The notes beneath the pieces were generated by a model. That model saw only the letters and a program-made list of their open reading frames with translations, was not told the DNA's origin and ran no database searches. A stretch of DNA of 64,000 nucleotides, taken from Flavobacterium pallidum. GTDB taxonomy: Bacteria; Bacteroidota; Bacteroidia; Flavobacteriales; Flavobacteriaceae. How positions within the stretch are numbered: position 1 is the stretch's first letter; each line of letters opens with the position of its first letter. The DNA lies in NCBI RefSeq assembly GCF_003097535.1, contig NZ_CP029187.1:1054001-1118000 (forward strand), written 5' to 3'. Positions 28,101 through 36,966 of this stretch are shown one piece after another. A program made the translations under genes and the position numbers.

Positions 28101-31100
28101 GCAACTATATTGCCACATAGTGCTGTCATCACATGGGTCGACAATTCAAACCCGCCTTCAGACGGATATGAATTGTATGTAGTGCCTACTGGCCAGCCAG
28201 CGCCGACAAATAATCCACCGACACCGGCAAACGTCACCGGAATTACAGGTACGTCGTACACGTTGACACAGTATGGCAACCCTCCTGTTCAGTTATCTGC
28301 TTCGACATCTTATACTTTCTACATCAGGGCGGTGTGTCCTGGGTCGCAAGTGAGCAACTGGACAATCCTTACGCCAACAACATTTATAACAACACCTGAG
28401 AACAACGAGTGTGCTTTTGCAACATCTGTAACAGTGAATACAGGTAATTCATGTGCTGCTGCGAACATGGCCAATGGAAACACTTATGGTGCAAATGCAT
28501 CAAATCCGACGGTTGATAATGACATGACTGGCGCTGGATGTGATCCTACAGCTAAAGATGTATGGTATAAGTTCGTTGCAACCGCTACTTCACAGACTAT
28601 TGTATTAAGCGATATCGTGCCGACACCGGCTACACCTAATAATTTCAAACTGAGTTATAGTGTCTTCTCCGGAAGTTGTGCAGGACTTACAAGAATGTTT
28701 TGCAGCACCAGCAATACCAATGGAGGAACAGGATTTATCCCTGGCAATACTTATTATATCAGGGTGTACAATGCTTCTACATCATCAGCTACACAATCGG
28801 CAACGTTCCACCTTTGTGTGTTAACACCGCCAACTAATGACGAATGTACCAATGCAACGCCTGTTACTGTAAATACAACTCAGACGTGTAACCCAGCGAA
28901 CACGGTTTCAGCAAATACTTATGGGTCGACAGCATCTAATCCTGTGCTTACCCCACCTTTGGCCGGTACTGGTTGTGGTCCTGCAAGCAACGATGTCTGG
29001 TTCAGTTTTGTTGCAGTAGCGCCAACACAGATCATTAACTTCAGCAATATTGTAACTACGCCAGCCAACGCTTCTAATTTGAAAATAAATTACAGTGTGT
29101 TCTCAGGAAGCTGTGGAGCGCTTACAAATTTATTCTGTAGCGTGGCGACAGCAAGTATTGCAACAGGACTTACTGTAGGCAATACATACTATATCAGGGC
29201 TTATATTGCCCCATCGAATTCAGAGCAATCGGCTACTTTTGATTTGTGTATCACTTCACCACCGGCTAATGATGAATGTACAGCTGCGGTCACGGTTCCT
29301 GTAAATGCAGGACAGTATTGTGATGCTGTTGCTTCAGGTAATACGCTGGGTGCCACCCCTTCTAATCCGGTACTGAGCCCTGTTTTGCCAACAACTGGTG
29401 GATGTGGCCCTACAAATAATGATGTATGGTATAGCTTTACGGCTACTTCTGAAACACATATGATCAGCCTGAGCAATGTAGTGCCTACACCGGCTACTGC
29501 AACGACACTAAGGTTAAATTACAGTGTTTTCTCTGGTTCGTGCACCGGATTGACCAAATTATACTGTAGCACCAATTACATTAGTATGGCCAGCGGATTG
29601 ATTCCTGGGAATGTCTACTACATCAGGGTCTATACTTCGACACCTGCGGTAGATACTTCAGCAACATTTGATCTTTGCATTACATCGCCGCCTTCTAACA
29701 ATGAATGTGCGAATGCCATTTCTGTAACCCCAAATACCGGGCAGGATTGTGCTCCTGTGAATACGGTTTCAGGATATACTCATGGCGCGACACCATCATT
29801 GCCAAATCCGCCAGTGGCAGGAACAGGATGTTTGCAGTTAAACAGCGATATGTGGTATAGTTTTACTGCCACCAGCACATCGCACGCAATAACTTTAAGT
29901 AATCTTGTCCTTTCACCTTCAAATTCTACAGCAAAACTGAATTATACTGTTTTCTCCGGAACATGCGACAACCTGACAAAATTATATTGCAGCACTACGA
30001 ATAGTACCAATGCAACAGGATTGACAATTGGTAATACATATTACGTCAGGATTTATTCAACCCTTACTGCTGTCGATCAATCAATTAAATTTGATTTATG
30101 TATTACCTCACCACCAGTAAATGACGATTGTGCTAATGCGATTGACGCGCCGATCAACTCTACTGCAGTATGTACCACTAAGTCGTATGGCAATACCCTT
30201 GGGGCAACACCTTCGACTCCGACCATTACAGGTGCAGGTTGTACGGGAACAAATGATGATGTCTGGTATAAATTTACAGCGACAAATCCGATACTTTTCA
30301 TTAACGTAAATACGATTTTCGCATCTACAGGCAGCGTAGCACTGAATCACACTGTGTTCTCAGGAACATGTGACGCCTTAACTACGATGTATTGCAGTAA
30401 TTCTACAACAAGCGTGGCTACAGGATTGACTGTAGGCAATGTCTATTACATCAGGATTTACACTGCAGGAACAACTGTGGGCGACTGGGCTACTTTCAGT
30501 CTGTGTATCAAGACTCCACCACCGCCAGCTGAAAATGAAGATTGCTCTTCAGCATTGCCTGTAACGGTAAACTTAAACAATGATTGCTATTACACAACGC
30601 AAGGTAACCTGATTGAAGCAGGTCCATCTGCTTCTCCAGTACCAAATACACCTGCATGCGTTGGAAATGCCAATGACGATGTGTGGTTTAGTTTTGTGGC
30701 AGCAGAAAATCAGCACTTCATTAACCTTTTGGCTGTTGAAGGAACTACTACCAATCTTAACCATGCCGTATATTCAGGTACTTGTGGTAATTTAACAAGG
30801 CTGTATTGTAGTGATACCGGACAATTGAGCAGTACTGATAATAACTTTATCCCAGGAGAAACTTACTATATCAGGGTTTGGTCGAATGCAGCAACCAGCC
30901 AGGTTGTTATATTCAATGTGTGTGTGAAATCAGTCTCTACTTGTGAAACTGCCGCCCCGTTCTGCGGATCACAGGATTCGCAATCGTTGCTTTTCCCGAA
31001 TACGACTGAAGTTCCAAGTCCGGGCCAGCTTGCCTGCTTAGCTACTGCCCCGAACCCAACGTACTATTACCTTCAGGTTGCTGAAACCGGTAACTTAACG

Positions 31101-33218
31101 TTTGAAATCAGGCAGAGTACGAATCCGAATAACTTCCCAACGAATGGTGCTCCGGGACTTGACGTTGATTTCGTTGCGTGGGGTCCTTTTGCAAGCCCGG
31201 GAAGTTGTAATGAAATTGCTTTTGAAGACTGCCCAAGCTGCCCTAATAATCAGGACGATGCAAATTTTTACCCTGAAGGCAATATTGTTGACTGTAGTTA
31301 TAGTGCTGATGTTATGGAGACGCTCCACATCCCTAATGCGGTTGCAGGAGAATATTATTTATTGCTGATCACGAACTTTAATGGTGATCCTGGATATATA
31401 AAATTATTCCAGTCTAACTTTGGACAACCGGGAACAGGTGTAAGTACCAATTTATGCTGTGATGTCGCTGCCGGCGATGATAAAATCGCTTGCGGTTCTA
31501 TAACGCTGAACGCCATTGAAGAGTCACAAAGCTCACCGGCAAGTTATCAATGGTATATCGATGGGTCCATTATACCTGGAGCAGAAAGTGCTAACCTAAT
31601 AGTCGATACGCCAGGTCTGCACGAATACAAGGTTGTTGGTTTTTGCGGATTGAATACTGATACCGACATCATCAATGTTACAGTACTTCCAGCTATTGGA
31701 GCCACTACTCCGGCTGATTATGTTTTATGTGATGGTGATGATCATGACGGGCAGGCACCATTTGATTTGTTTACATTAACTGAACAGGTTTTAGTTGGTT
31801 TGACTCCTTCAGAATTTGATGTAACTTACCACCTCACAGCTGCAGCAGCTGCAAATGATGATCCGGGAATTGACATTTCGACACTTTTCGTTTCCCCTAC
31901 ACAAACGATTTATGTTAGGGTTGAAAGGATATTGCTGCCAACTTGTTATGAAGTGATTCCGGTGAACCTTGTGGTTACTGATATAGTTGATGCCACCATT
32001 ACTTATGAGACGGACTATTGCAGCGATGCAGGAACCATTTCGCCTCTCACGGTAGCTAACCCAGGCCTGTTCTCGGTCAGCGGAGGCTTAACCATTTCAC
32101 AGTCTGGTGTGATCACCCTTACAGGTAATGAAGAGGGACAATATACAATAACCAATGTCACACAAGGCGCTTGCAGTGATACGAAAAATGCAGTGATTAA
32201 TATTGTCCGCAGGCATACGGCAGGGTTTGATTATGGCCCAGTAGGGACGCTATATTGTGAAGATGGAGATGTTGTTTCTCCACATTTTACAGGAACTTTT
32301 TCACAAGCTGGAAACTTTACCGTAGTTGCTGGTGACGGAAACCTTGCTCTCGATCCAGTTACGGGTCAAATTATATTAGGCTCTAGTGATGCGGGTGAAT
32401 ATACTATCAAGAACGAGGTAAACAACGGAACAACCTGTAGCGGTGACGAGGCAACAGCAACTATCACGATTGTTGAAGCGGCTAGCGGAAGCATCGTATA
32501 CAGCAACGGTCCTTTCTGTAAAGATGTCACATCAGTTTCAGTTCAGAATAACGTTACGCCTGTATCAAGTGAAGGAACTTATTCAGTTGATATTCCTGGA
32601 TTGAGTATTGATGCAGATGGTACTATCCATCCTAATACAAGCCAGGCGAATGACTACGTCGTAACTTATACGCTTGATATCGATGGTTGTGGAATTTATA
32701 CTACCCAGGCCAATGTGAAGATTATACCGGAATCTGATATTGAATTCACAGCGGAATGTAGTGGCAATGATTTTGTCATCACCGCACTTCCTGTAAACGG
32801 ATCATTCGATCCGGCTTTGGTCACTTATCACTGGACAGGTGGTACATCTGTAGCTGGTACGGCACTAGGATCGATTATCGCTAAGGCGGCACCTGCAACT
32901 TATACGGTTGAGGTAGTTGCTGACGGCTGTTCGACCTTTGCATCTATTGTTATCGATGACATCTCGTGTATCATCCAGAGAGGTATATCCCCTAACAATG
33001 ACACGAAGAATGATTCGTTCGACCTGACGACCCTGAACGTGAAACACCTGAGCATCTTCAACCGTTATGGTACTGTTGTTTATGAGTATACGAACTACAC
33101 CAACCAATGGGTTGGCCAGGACAATTCCGGCGACGAACTTCCTGACGGCACGTATTTCTATGTGATAGACAAGGCCGACGGCGAGCAGAGGACCGGATGG
33201 GTTTACATCAACAGATAA
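25125..33218 (+). CDS. Giant T9SS type B cargo protein, adhesin-like (2,697 aa)
   Basis: The signal peptide is residues 1-20. A choice-of-anchor J/cleaved-adhesin-like domain follows (about 22-205). Then come several fibronectin-III-like modules (about 210-310, 458-545, 650-760 and later). A pair of related modules (about 545-650 and 870-970) shares GTRMQIRQNGIV/GATRMQVRQNGII. Six ~140-residue repeats span about 1,093-1,937, then a CETAAPFCGSQ module common in flavobacterial surface proteins and Ig-like domains. The last ~80 residues are the type B sorting domain (IIQRGISPNNDTKNDSFDL, FNRYGTVVYEY, DGTYFYVID). It should be exported by T9SS and held at the surface, with PorP/SprF as its dedicated partner. 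Binding target unknown. Repeats are rich in Thr, Asn and paired Cys. Confidence 0.93.
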   Translation: MKKIILLFTFLMCSALGFSQLETFEGGIPSTWAVMNGTNGVGNLQPWILNTTPWPLPTSQRSPYPAHNDTTPVPTLNAAYVNNEQIGMGNTEEDWLIMNQRLIPANGQLQFWTRLTQVNDQGTIYEIRVSTNPTQTNQAAYTVLTTWGEDDIIDPTIPLDQYQQVKVDFPTSLQGQNVYVAFVRKFTQPTGQRAGDRWLIDDVNIVEKCADVSGLDVIPASIASTHVTFTWNNPQLSTNFEIGVIPAADDFNNVGTPVTVAATNPATYAYSGAPLQPSQTFKVYVRRVCGSGTDTTYSEWQGPFIFTTLPLGSVCIDPLPIDVLPYQELNDNTALYGDEYDTPQQASGCGTVTPLNTNYLQGNEVFYSYTNSGTDAVDINVVMTPLGNSPNSSVFIYDGCIGNGGTCVNGLANITTNVRNLTFNALAGHTYTIIISSSTTQTIAYGLLVQELKCTPMPSNLAANPVTTTNAHLTWDALGYTSWQVAVQPLGSEVPSGAGVPVANNEYDAPVTAATQYQYWVRAECAPGSDIWTGWAGPFPFNSDICTPDHKCNYVFRLGNNGAGGWGNDTTGTRMQIRQNGIVIATLGSQFTAPGPVDVIVPICEGIPFDVFWKQLGASSQQRQLTIINNHGQTIYTRPAVVGVVNTVIYNDEIAECDTPRCDLTPINVTIPSASITTTGATINWTAIATSSWDVYITPIGSPAPDADTVPTYDNITPATTSFTTTNPLQPDHCYNVYVRVNCSPVPSAWSALTANSTFCTLPTCQKPTNPIVAVQSTTAATFTWTPALPDQTDFEILLIPGPTAPSPAPDNATPATYPIITVPVGGPYTFTATDLTPATIYYGYVRAVCSPTDASIWVPFAVFNSITCEPENKCIYKFVLTDIGTNGNGNGWGATRMQVRQNGIIIQELNLPSGSTSTVQVPLCDGVPFDIYWNVAGANPEQVGVSVQNPFLDVLYTKAPGTGTPLTVLFDSVVECSPAPCSKPTNIDVATATILPHSAVITWVDNSNPPSDGYELYVVPTGQPAPTNNPPTPANVTGITGTSYTLTQYGNPPVQLSASTSYTFYIRAVCPGSQVSNWTILTPTTFITTPENNECAFATSVTVNTGNSCAAANMANGNTYGANASNPTVDNDMTGAGCDPTAKDVWYKFVATATSQTIVLSDIVPTPATPNNFKLSYSVFSGSCAGLTRMFCSTSNTNGGTGFIPGNTYYIRVYNASTSSATQSATFHLCVLTPPTNDECTNATPVTVNTTQTCNPANTVSANTYGSTASNPVLTPPLAGTGCGPASNDVWFSFVAVAPTQIINFSNIVTTPANASNLKINYSVFSGSCGALTNLFCSVATASIATGLTVGNTYYIRAYIAPSNSEQSATFDLCITSPPANDECTAAVTVPVNAGQYCDAVASGNTLGATPSNPVLSPVLPTTGGCGPTNNDVWYSFTATSETHMISLSNVVPTPATATTLRLNYSVFSGSCTGLTKLYCSTNYISMASGLIPGNVYYIRVYTSTPAVDTSATFDLCITSPPSNNECANAISVTPNTGQDCAPVNTVSGYTHGATPSLPNPPVAGTGCLQLNSDMWYSFTATSTSHAITLSNLVLSPSNSTAKLNYTVFSGTCDNLTKLYCSTTNSTNATGLTIGNTYYVRIYSTLTAVDQSIKFDLCITSPPVNDDCANAIDAPINSTAVCTTKSYGNTLGATPSTPTITGAGCTGTNDDVWYKFTATNPILFINVNTIFASTGSVALNHTVFSGTCDALTTMYCSNSTTSVATGLTVGNVYYIRIYTAGTTVGDWATFSLCIKTPPPPAENEDCSSALPVTVNLNNDCYYTTQGNLIEAGPSASPVPNTPACVGNANDDVWFSFVAAENQHFINLLAVEGTTTNLNHAVYSGTCGNLTRLYCSDTGQLSSTDNNFIPGETYYIRVWSNAATSQVVIFNVCVKSVSTCETAAPFCGSQDSQSLLFPNTTEVPSPGQLACLATAPNPTYYYLQVAETGNLTFEIRQSTNPNNFPTNGAPGLDVDFVAWGPFASPGSCNEIAFEDCPSCPNNQDDANFYPEGNIVDCSYSADVMETLHIPNAVAGEYYLLLITNFNGDPGYIKLFQSNFGQPGTGVSTNLCCDVAAGDDKIACGSITLNAIEESQSSPASYQWYIDGSIIPGAESANLIVDTPGLHEYKVVGFCGLNTDTDIINVTVLPAIGATTPADYVLCDGDDHDGQAPFDLFTLTEQVLVGLTPSEFDVTYHLTAAAAANDDPGIDISTLFVSPTQTIYVRVERILLPTCYEVIPVNLVVTDIVDATITYETDYCSDAGTISPLTVANPGLFSVSGGLTISQSGVITLTGNEEGQYTITNVTQGACSDTKNAVINIVRRHTAGFDYGPVGTLYCEDGDVVSPHFTGTFSQAGNFTVVAGDGNLALDPVTGQIILGSSDAGEYTIKNEVNNGTTCSGDEATATITIVEAASGSIVYSNGPFCKDVTSVSVQNNVTPVSSEGTYSVDIPGLSIDADGTIHPNTSQANDYVVTYTLDIDGCGIYTTQANVKIIPESDIEFTAECSGNDFVITALPVNGSFDPALVTYHWTGGTSVAGTALGSIIAKAAPATYTVEVVADGCSTFASIVIDDISCIIQRGISPNNDTKNDSFDLTTLNVKHLSIFNRYGTVVYEYTNYTNQWVGQDNSGDELPDGTYFYVIDKADGEQRTGWVYINR
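28401..30935 (+). repeat. Six tandem ~140-aa repeats within the giant cargo gene
   Basis: The repeat starts are marked by NxxC motifs (NNEC, NDEC, NDEC, NNEC, NDDC, NEDC) near residues 1,093, 1,238, 1,382, 1,526, 1,666 and 1,804. Each contains VWYKFxA/VWYSFTA, then YSVFSGSC, LYCS and a YYIRVY strand. The spacing is 144, 144, 144, 140 and 138 residues. Confidence 0.9.
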
Positions 33219-33241
33219 TCAAGAACAGGAAAAAAGGATAT

Positions 33242-33259
33242 GCTGCCCCTCGGGGCAGC
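33242..33259 (+). other. Intercistronic hairpin before the PorP/SprF gene
   Basis: GCTGCCC/GGGCAGC forms a 7-bp GC stem with a CTCG tetraloop, without a T-run. It may set the stability or readthrough ratio between the giant cargo transcript and the downstream pair. Confidence 0.5.
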
Positions 33260-33291
33260 TTTCATAACCAAATGAAATAACAATCAAAGAG

Positions 33292-34212
33292 ATGAAGAAA
33301 ATACAATTAGCCGCCTTATTATTCCTGCTTGCCCTGATTGACGCAAGTGCGCAGCAGGATCCCCACTACACGCAGTATATGTATAACATGAACGTCATGA
33401 ACCCTGCTTATGCGGGCTCGAAGGAGAACCTTTCCTTCGGACTTTTATACCGCAAGCAATGGGTCAATGTTGACGGCGCACCATCGACGTTTTCGTTTTC
33501 AGGATCTACGCCTGTGGGCAAGAATGTGGGCGTGGGCCTCTCGCTGATCTCCGATGAGATCGGTCCGGTGAAGGAGCAGAACGCCTATGGTGATTTTTCC
33601 TACACGCTGAACCTTGGCGGGGAACACCGCCTGGCCTTAGGTCTTAAGGCAGGGGCCACCTTCCAGAGGATCGGGCTCAACAGCGAGATCGCACCGAGCC
33701 TTCCGGACCTTGACGACGACGCTTTCCGCGAAGACACCAACAACGTCTACCTGAATGTCGGTGCCGGATTCTTTTACTACACAGACCGTTACTACGTAGC
33801 CTTTTCGGTCCCGAACATGCTTAAGGCGAACCATCTGGACTACAACGGGATCAAATACGGTACCGAGACGCAGCATTACTTCCTTACGGGAGGTTACGTA
33901 TTCCAGATCAATCCTGATTTGAAGCTGAAGCCATTCGCGATGCTGAAATCGGCTTTCAACTCTCCGAGTTCGCTGGACTTATCGCTTAACGCATTGTTCA
34001 TCGAGAAGTTTGAGATCGGTGCCACCTACCGCGTGGACGACAGTTTCGGAGGTATGGTGAACTATGCCATCACGCCGAACCTGAGGATTGGTTATGCCTA
34101 TGACCACATCATTTCAGATCTGAAGACGGTGACGACCTCCTCACACGAGATCATCCTGCTTTTCGATTTGAACTTCCCGAAAAAGGTATCACGTTCACCA
34201 AGATATTTCTAA
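33292..34212 (+). CDS. PorP/SprF family T9SS outer-membrane protein
   Basis: 306 residues with a signal peptide (cleavage after SAQ). The family opening QDPHYTQYMYNMNVMNPAYAGS is present, followed by VGLSLISDEIGPVKEQNAYGDFSY and a barrel ending in aromatic F (KKVSRSPRYF). PorP/SprF proteins pair with type B cargo and tether it at the cell surface; the gene directly follows such a cargo gene. Its GC content is clearly higher than either neighbour, with codons such as CTG, GGC and GAC favoured. This GC-rich tract begins in the last part of the cargo gene. Confidence 0.95.
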   Translation: MKKIQLAALLFLLALIDASAQQDPHYTQYMYNMNVMNPAYAGSKENLSFGLLYRKQWVNVDGAPSTFSFSGSTPVGKNVGVGLSLISDEIGPVKEQNAYGDFSYTLNLGGEHRLALGLKAGATFQRIGLNSEIAPSLPDLDDDAFREDTNNVYLNVGAGFFYYTDRYYVAFSVPNMLKANHLDYNGIKYGTETQHYFLTGGYVFQINPDLKLKPFAMLKSAFNSPSSLDLSLNALFIEKFEIGATYRVDDSFGGMVNYAITPNLRIGYAYDHIISDLKTVTTSSHEIILLFDLNFPKKVSRSPRYF

Positions 34213-34231
34213 CCTAATAGCCACTCCGATA

Positions 34232-36115
34232 ATGAAAAAATTATATATAGTATTGATTTTAGCTTTTGCTGCCAATGTAATATCGGCACAAAACAAGGAT
34301 ACGCAGAAGGCCGACAAGCTTTTTGCCCAATTAGAGTATGTGGATGCGGTTAAGGAATACCTGGACCTTGTCAATAAAGGAAAAGCAGATAATTATGTTT
34401 ACAAGCAATTGGCTGACTCGTATTACAATATGTTCAACACAGCCGAAGCTGCCAAATGGTATGCCAAAGTAGTGACTGAGCCACAAGATGCAGAGACCTA
34501 TTACAAGTATGCGCAAATGCTGAAGGCAAATGGCAAGTATGAGGAGTCAAATAAGCAAATGAAAGTGTTTGCTTCAAAAATGCCAAACGATCAAAGGGCA
34601 AAGACTTTTATGGAAAATCCGGATTACCTTCCTAAGCTCCTTGACAAACAAAAAGCTTTCAACGTAAAGACGACTGCCATCAATAGTGAAAAATCTGAAT
34701 TCGGTGCAGTATTGGCCAATGATAACAATGTTTACTTTACCAGTACCCGCAATAAATCCAAAAGGACAGACGGCTGGAATGACGAGCCATACCTTGACAT
34801 CTATTATGTTTCTTACAATGCCGCTGACGGTACTTTCGGAAAAGTGGAAGAGCTTACCGAATTAAACACAAAATGGCACGAAGGGCCGGTAACCATCACC
34901 GCCGACGGAAACACGATGTACTTTGCACGCGACAGCCAGGCTGACAACAACTTTGTGAAAGACAAAAAACTGAAAACAAAATTCGGTGTTGTCAATATTT
35001 ACAAAGCGACAAAGCAGGATGGCAAGTGGGGCAACCTTATCTCGTTGCCTTTTAACAGCAAAGCATATTCTACAAGCGGCCCATCGATTAGTAAAGATGG
35101 CAAAACCTTGTATTTTTCTTCAGATATGCCTGGTACAATGGGTCAGTCAGATATTTGGAAAGTTTCCGTTAATGGTGATGACAGTTATGGTACTCCGGAA
35201 AATCTTGGTAAGAAAGTGAATACCGAAGGCAATGAACAATTTCCGTATATCACGGATGACAACGTACTTTATTTCTCTTCAAGCGGTAAGCAAGGTCTGG
35301 GTGGATTGGACGTATTTTCGATCGATCTGAATAAAACAGGCCAGGACGGCGAAGCTAAAAATATCGGGAAACCGGTAAATAGCGAAAAAGATGATTTTTC
35401 GTTTACTTTCAGTACTTCTAAAAACATCGGATTCTTCTCCAGTAACCGCAGCGGGACAGACGATATTTTTATTGCGGATCCGGTTTGCAGCGTAGAAGCC
35501 ACTTCTGTAGTGACAGATGCTAAAACAGGACAACCGATTGAGGGTGCTCGTGTAGCGATTCTCGATGCTAAGAAAAACATCATCGAAACCAGGAGCACAA
35601 CTGCCAACGGAGAAGTGATGTATGTTGTGGAATGTAACAAAGAATACAGCATACAGGCATCAAAAGAGGGTTATGACAGTGCCGTTTTCCCAATAGCAAA
35701 AAGCAAGGGTGGAAAAGTGAAAGTTGACGCACCATTGAACCCTATCGATGTTATCGTAACTGAAAAAGAAGTGATCCTTAAAGATGTCAATTTCGAATAC
35801 AACATGGCCAACATCACACAGGAAGGTGCCTTTGAATTGGATAAGCTTATCCAGGTAATGAAGAGCAGCCCTGAGATGGTTATTTTCGTAAAATCGCATA
35901 CTGATAACAGGGGTAAAGATGCTTACAACATGGATCTTTCAGACCGCAGGGCGAAAGCTACCGTACAGTACGTGATTTCAAAAGGCATCGATGCTTCCAG
36001 GATTTCGGGTAAAGGTTATGGTGAAAGTGAGCCTAAGATTGATTGCAAAGAGAATTGCACCGAAGAGCAACATGCACTCAACCGCCGAAGCGAATTCCTG
36101 ATTGTAAAAAAATAA
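34232..36115 (+). CDS. OmpA family protein with TPR, PD40 beta-propeller and regulatory-like domains
   Basis: 627 residues with a signal peptide (cleavage after SAQ). The order is TPR-like helices (about 20-130), PD40/WD40-like blades with repeated YFSSDMPGTMGQSDIWK and LYFSSSGKQGLGGLDVF (about 140-410), a carboxypeptidase-regulatory-like domain (about 425-510), and a C-terminal OmpA domain with the peptidoglycan-binding signature (SHTDNRGKDAYNMDLSDRRA). This is the architecture of the PorE/SprF-linked OmpA proteins found behind T9SS type B cargo genes. It is predicted to fix the complex to peptidoglycan. The gene ends at a strong terminator. Confidence 0.93.
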   Translation: MKKLYIVLILAFAANVISAQNKDTQKADKLFAQLEYVDAVKEYLDLVNKGKADNYVYKQLADSYYNMFNTAEAAKWYAKVVTEPQDAETYYKYAQMLKANGKYEESNKQMKVFASKMPNDQRAKTFMENPDYLPKLLDKQKAFNVKTTAINSEKSEFGAVLANDNNVYFTSTRNKSKRTDGWNDEPYLDIYYVSYNAADGTFGKVEELTELNTKWHEGPVTITADGNTMYFARDSQADNNFVKDKKLKTKFGVVNIYKATKQDGKWGNLISLPFNSKAYSTSGPSISKDGKTLYFSSDMPGTMGQSDIWKVSVNGDDSYGTPENLGKKVNTEGNEQFPYITDDNVLYFSSSGKQGLGGLDVFSIDLNKTGQDGEAKNIGKPVNSEKDDFSFTFSTSKNIGFFSSNRSGTDDIFIADPVCSVEATSVVTDAKTGQPIEGARVAILDAKKNIIETRSTTANGEVMYVVECNKEYSIQASKEGYDSAVFPIAKSKGGKVKVDAPLNPIDVIVTEKEVILKDVNFEYNMANITQEGAFELDKLIQVMKSSPEMVIFVKSHTDNRGKDAYNMDLSDRRAKATVQYVISKGIDASRISGKGYGESEPKIDCKENCTEEQHALNRRSEFLIVKK

Positions 36116-36132
36116 TCAGATCATATTAAAAG

Positions 36133-36161
36133 AAAAACCCGATTCACAATCGGGTTTTTTT
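36133..36161 (+). terminator. Terminator after the OmpA gene
   Basis: The stem AAAAACCCGATT/AATCGGGTTTTT has a 3-nt loop and a following T-rich tract. It overlaps the last two bases of the convergent epimerase gene and has A-rich flanks, so it may act in both directions. Confidence 0.85.
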
Positions 36162-36966
36162 ATATTTTTTCGGTAACAGAAAATTCATAGTCCAAAACCT
36201 GCCGCAATTTATTGCTGTCAATAACTTTGCCTGTTCCCGTTGCCTCTTCTTTAAAATGTGGTTCGGCCAAACCCATTGAAGCCGCTTTTGCGCTATAGTA
36301 ATCTTTTCGCGAAGGATGGAATGGTGCCACGGTATTGAAAATCTCGCCCGAAACGTTTTTGTTGACTATCGACAAAATAATCCCTAAACAATCTGTGATG
36401 TGGATCAGGTTTATGGGAGCTCCAGGGTTGTCCAAATCTGTCCTTCCGGCAAGATGATAAACCGGATGGCGATCGTTTCCGACAAGCCCTCCAAAGCGCA
36501 CGATGGTCGTAGTAAAGTGAGTGTTTTCCATTAAAAGTTGTTCGGCTTCGAGCAATTGCATTCCGGATTCCGTAACCGGTTCAGGCAATGTGGATGCAGT
36601 AACAATACCCTGATTTTCGCCGTACACGGATATAGAGCTTATAAATATCACATGAGCAACAGTACTGCTTTCAATAAACGGAATAAGATTCCTTACTTTA
36701 GAAACGAAATTTTCTGAAGCATCTCCCCTCAATTTAGGCGGGAAATCAACAATCAATGTATCACACGAATTGAGGAATGAAGTGATATCACCCCGAACTC
36801 CATCAGCATTTACAGAAATTGAAAAAGGATTGATGCCAAAACTTTTAAGGATGGGCATTTTCTCTTCAGTAGTCGTCGAGCCGTTCACTGAGAAACCTGT
36901 TTTAATCAGATCTGTCGCTAAAGGAAGGCCGAGCCACCCACAGCCCAGCACACTAATTTTCCGCAT
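36160..36966 (-). CDS. NAD(P)-dependent epimerase/SDR-family protein
   Basis: 268 residues. A Rossmann glycine motif is at residues 8-13 (VLGCGWLGLPLA), and IFISSISVYGENQG matches the S-S-S-V-Y-G block of extended SDR epimerases. There is no standard YxxxK because the catalytic region is divergent, so it may be a NAD-binding protein of the YeeZ-like subgroup rather than an active epimerase. It overlaps the upstream M28 peptidase gene by 14 bp. Confidence 0.8.
   Translation of the reverse strand: MRKISVLGCGWLGLPLATDLIKTGFSVNGSTTTEEKMPILKSFGINPFSISVNADGVRGDITSFLNSCDTLIVDFPPKLRGDASENFVSKVRNLIPFIESSTVAHVIFISSISVYGENQGIVTASTLPEPVTESGMQLLEAEQLLMENTHFTTTIVRFGGLVGNDRHPVYHLAGRTDLDNPGAPINLIHITDCLGIILSIVNKNVSGEIFNTVAPFHPSRKDYYSAKAASMGLAEPHFKEEATGTGKVIDSNKLRQVLDYEFSVTEKI

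Noticed and set aside
33292..34212. Horizontal transfer as the cause of high GC in the PorP/SprF gene
   Set aside because: The gene fits its operon and the tract begins inside the upstream cargo gene; gene conversion or expression-linked codon choice explains it better.
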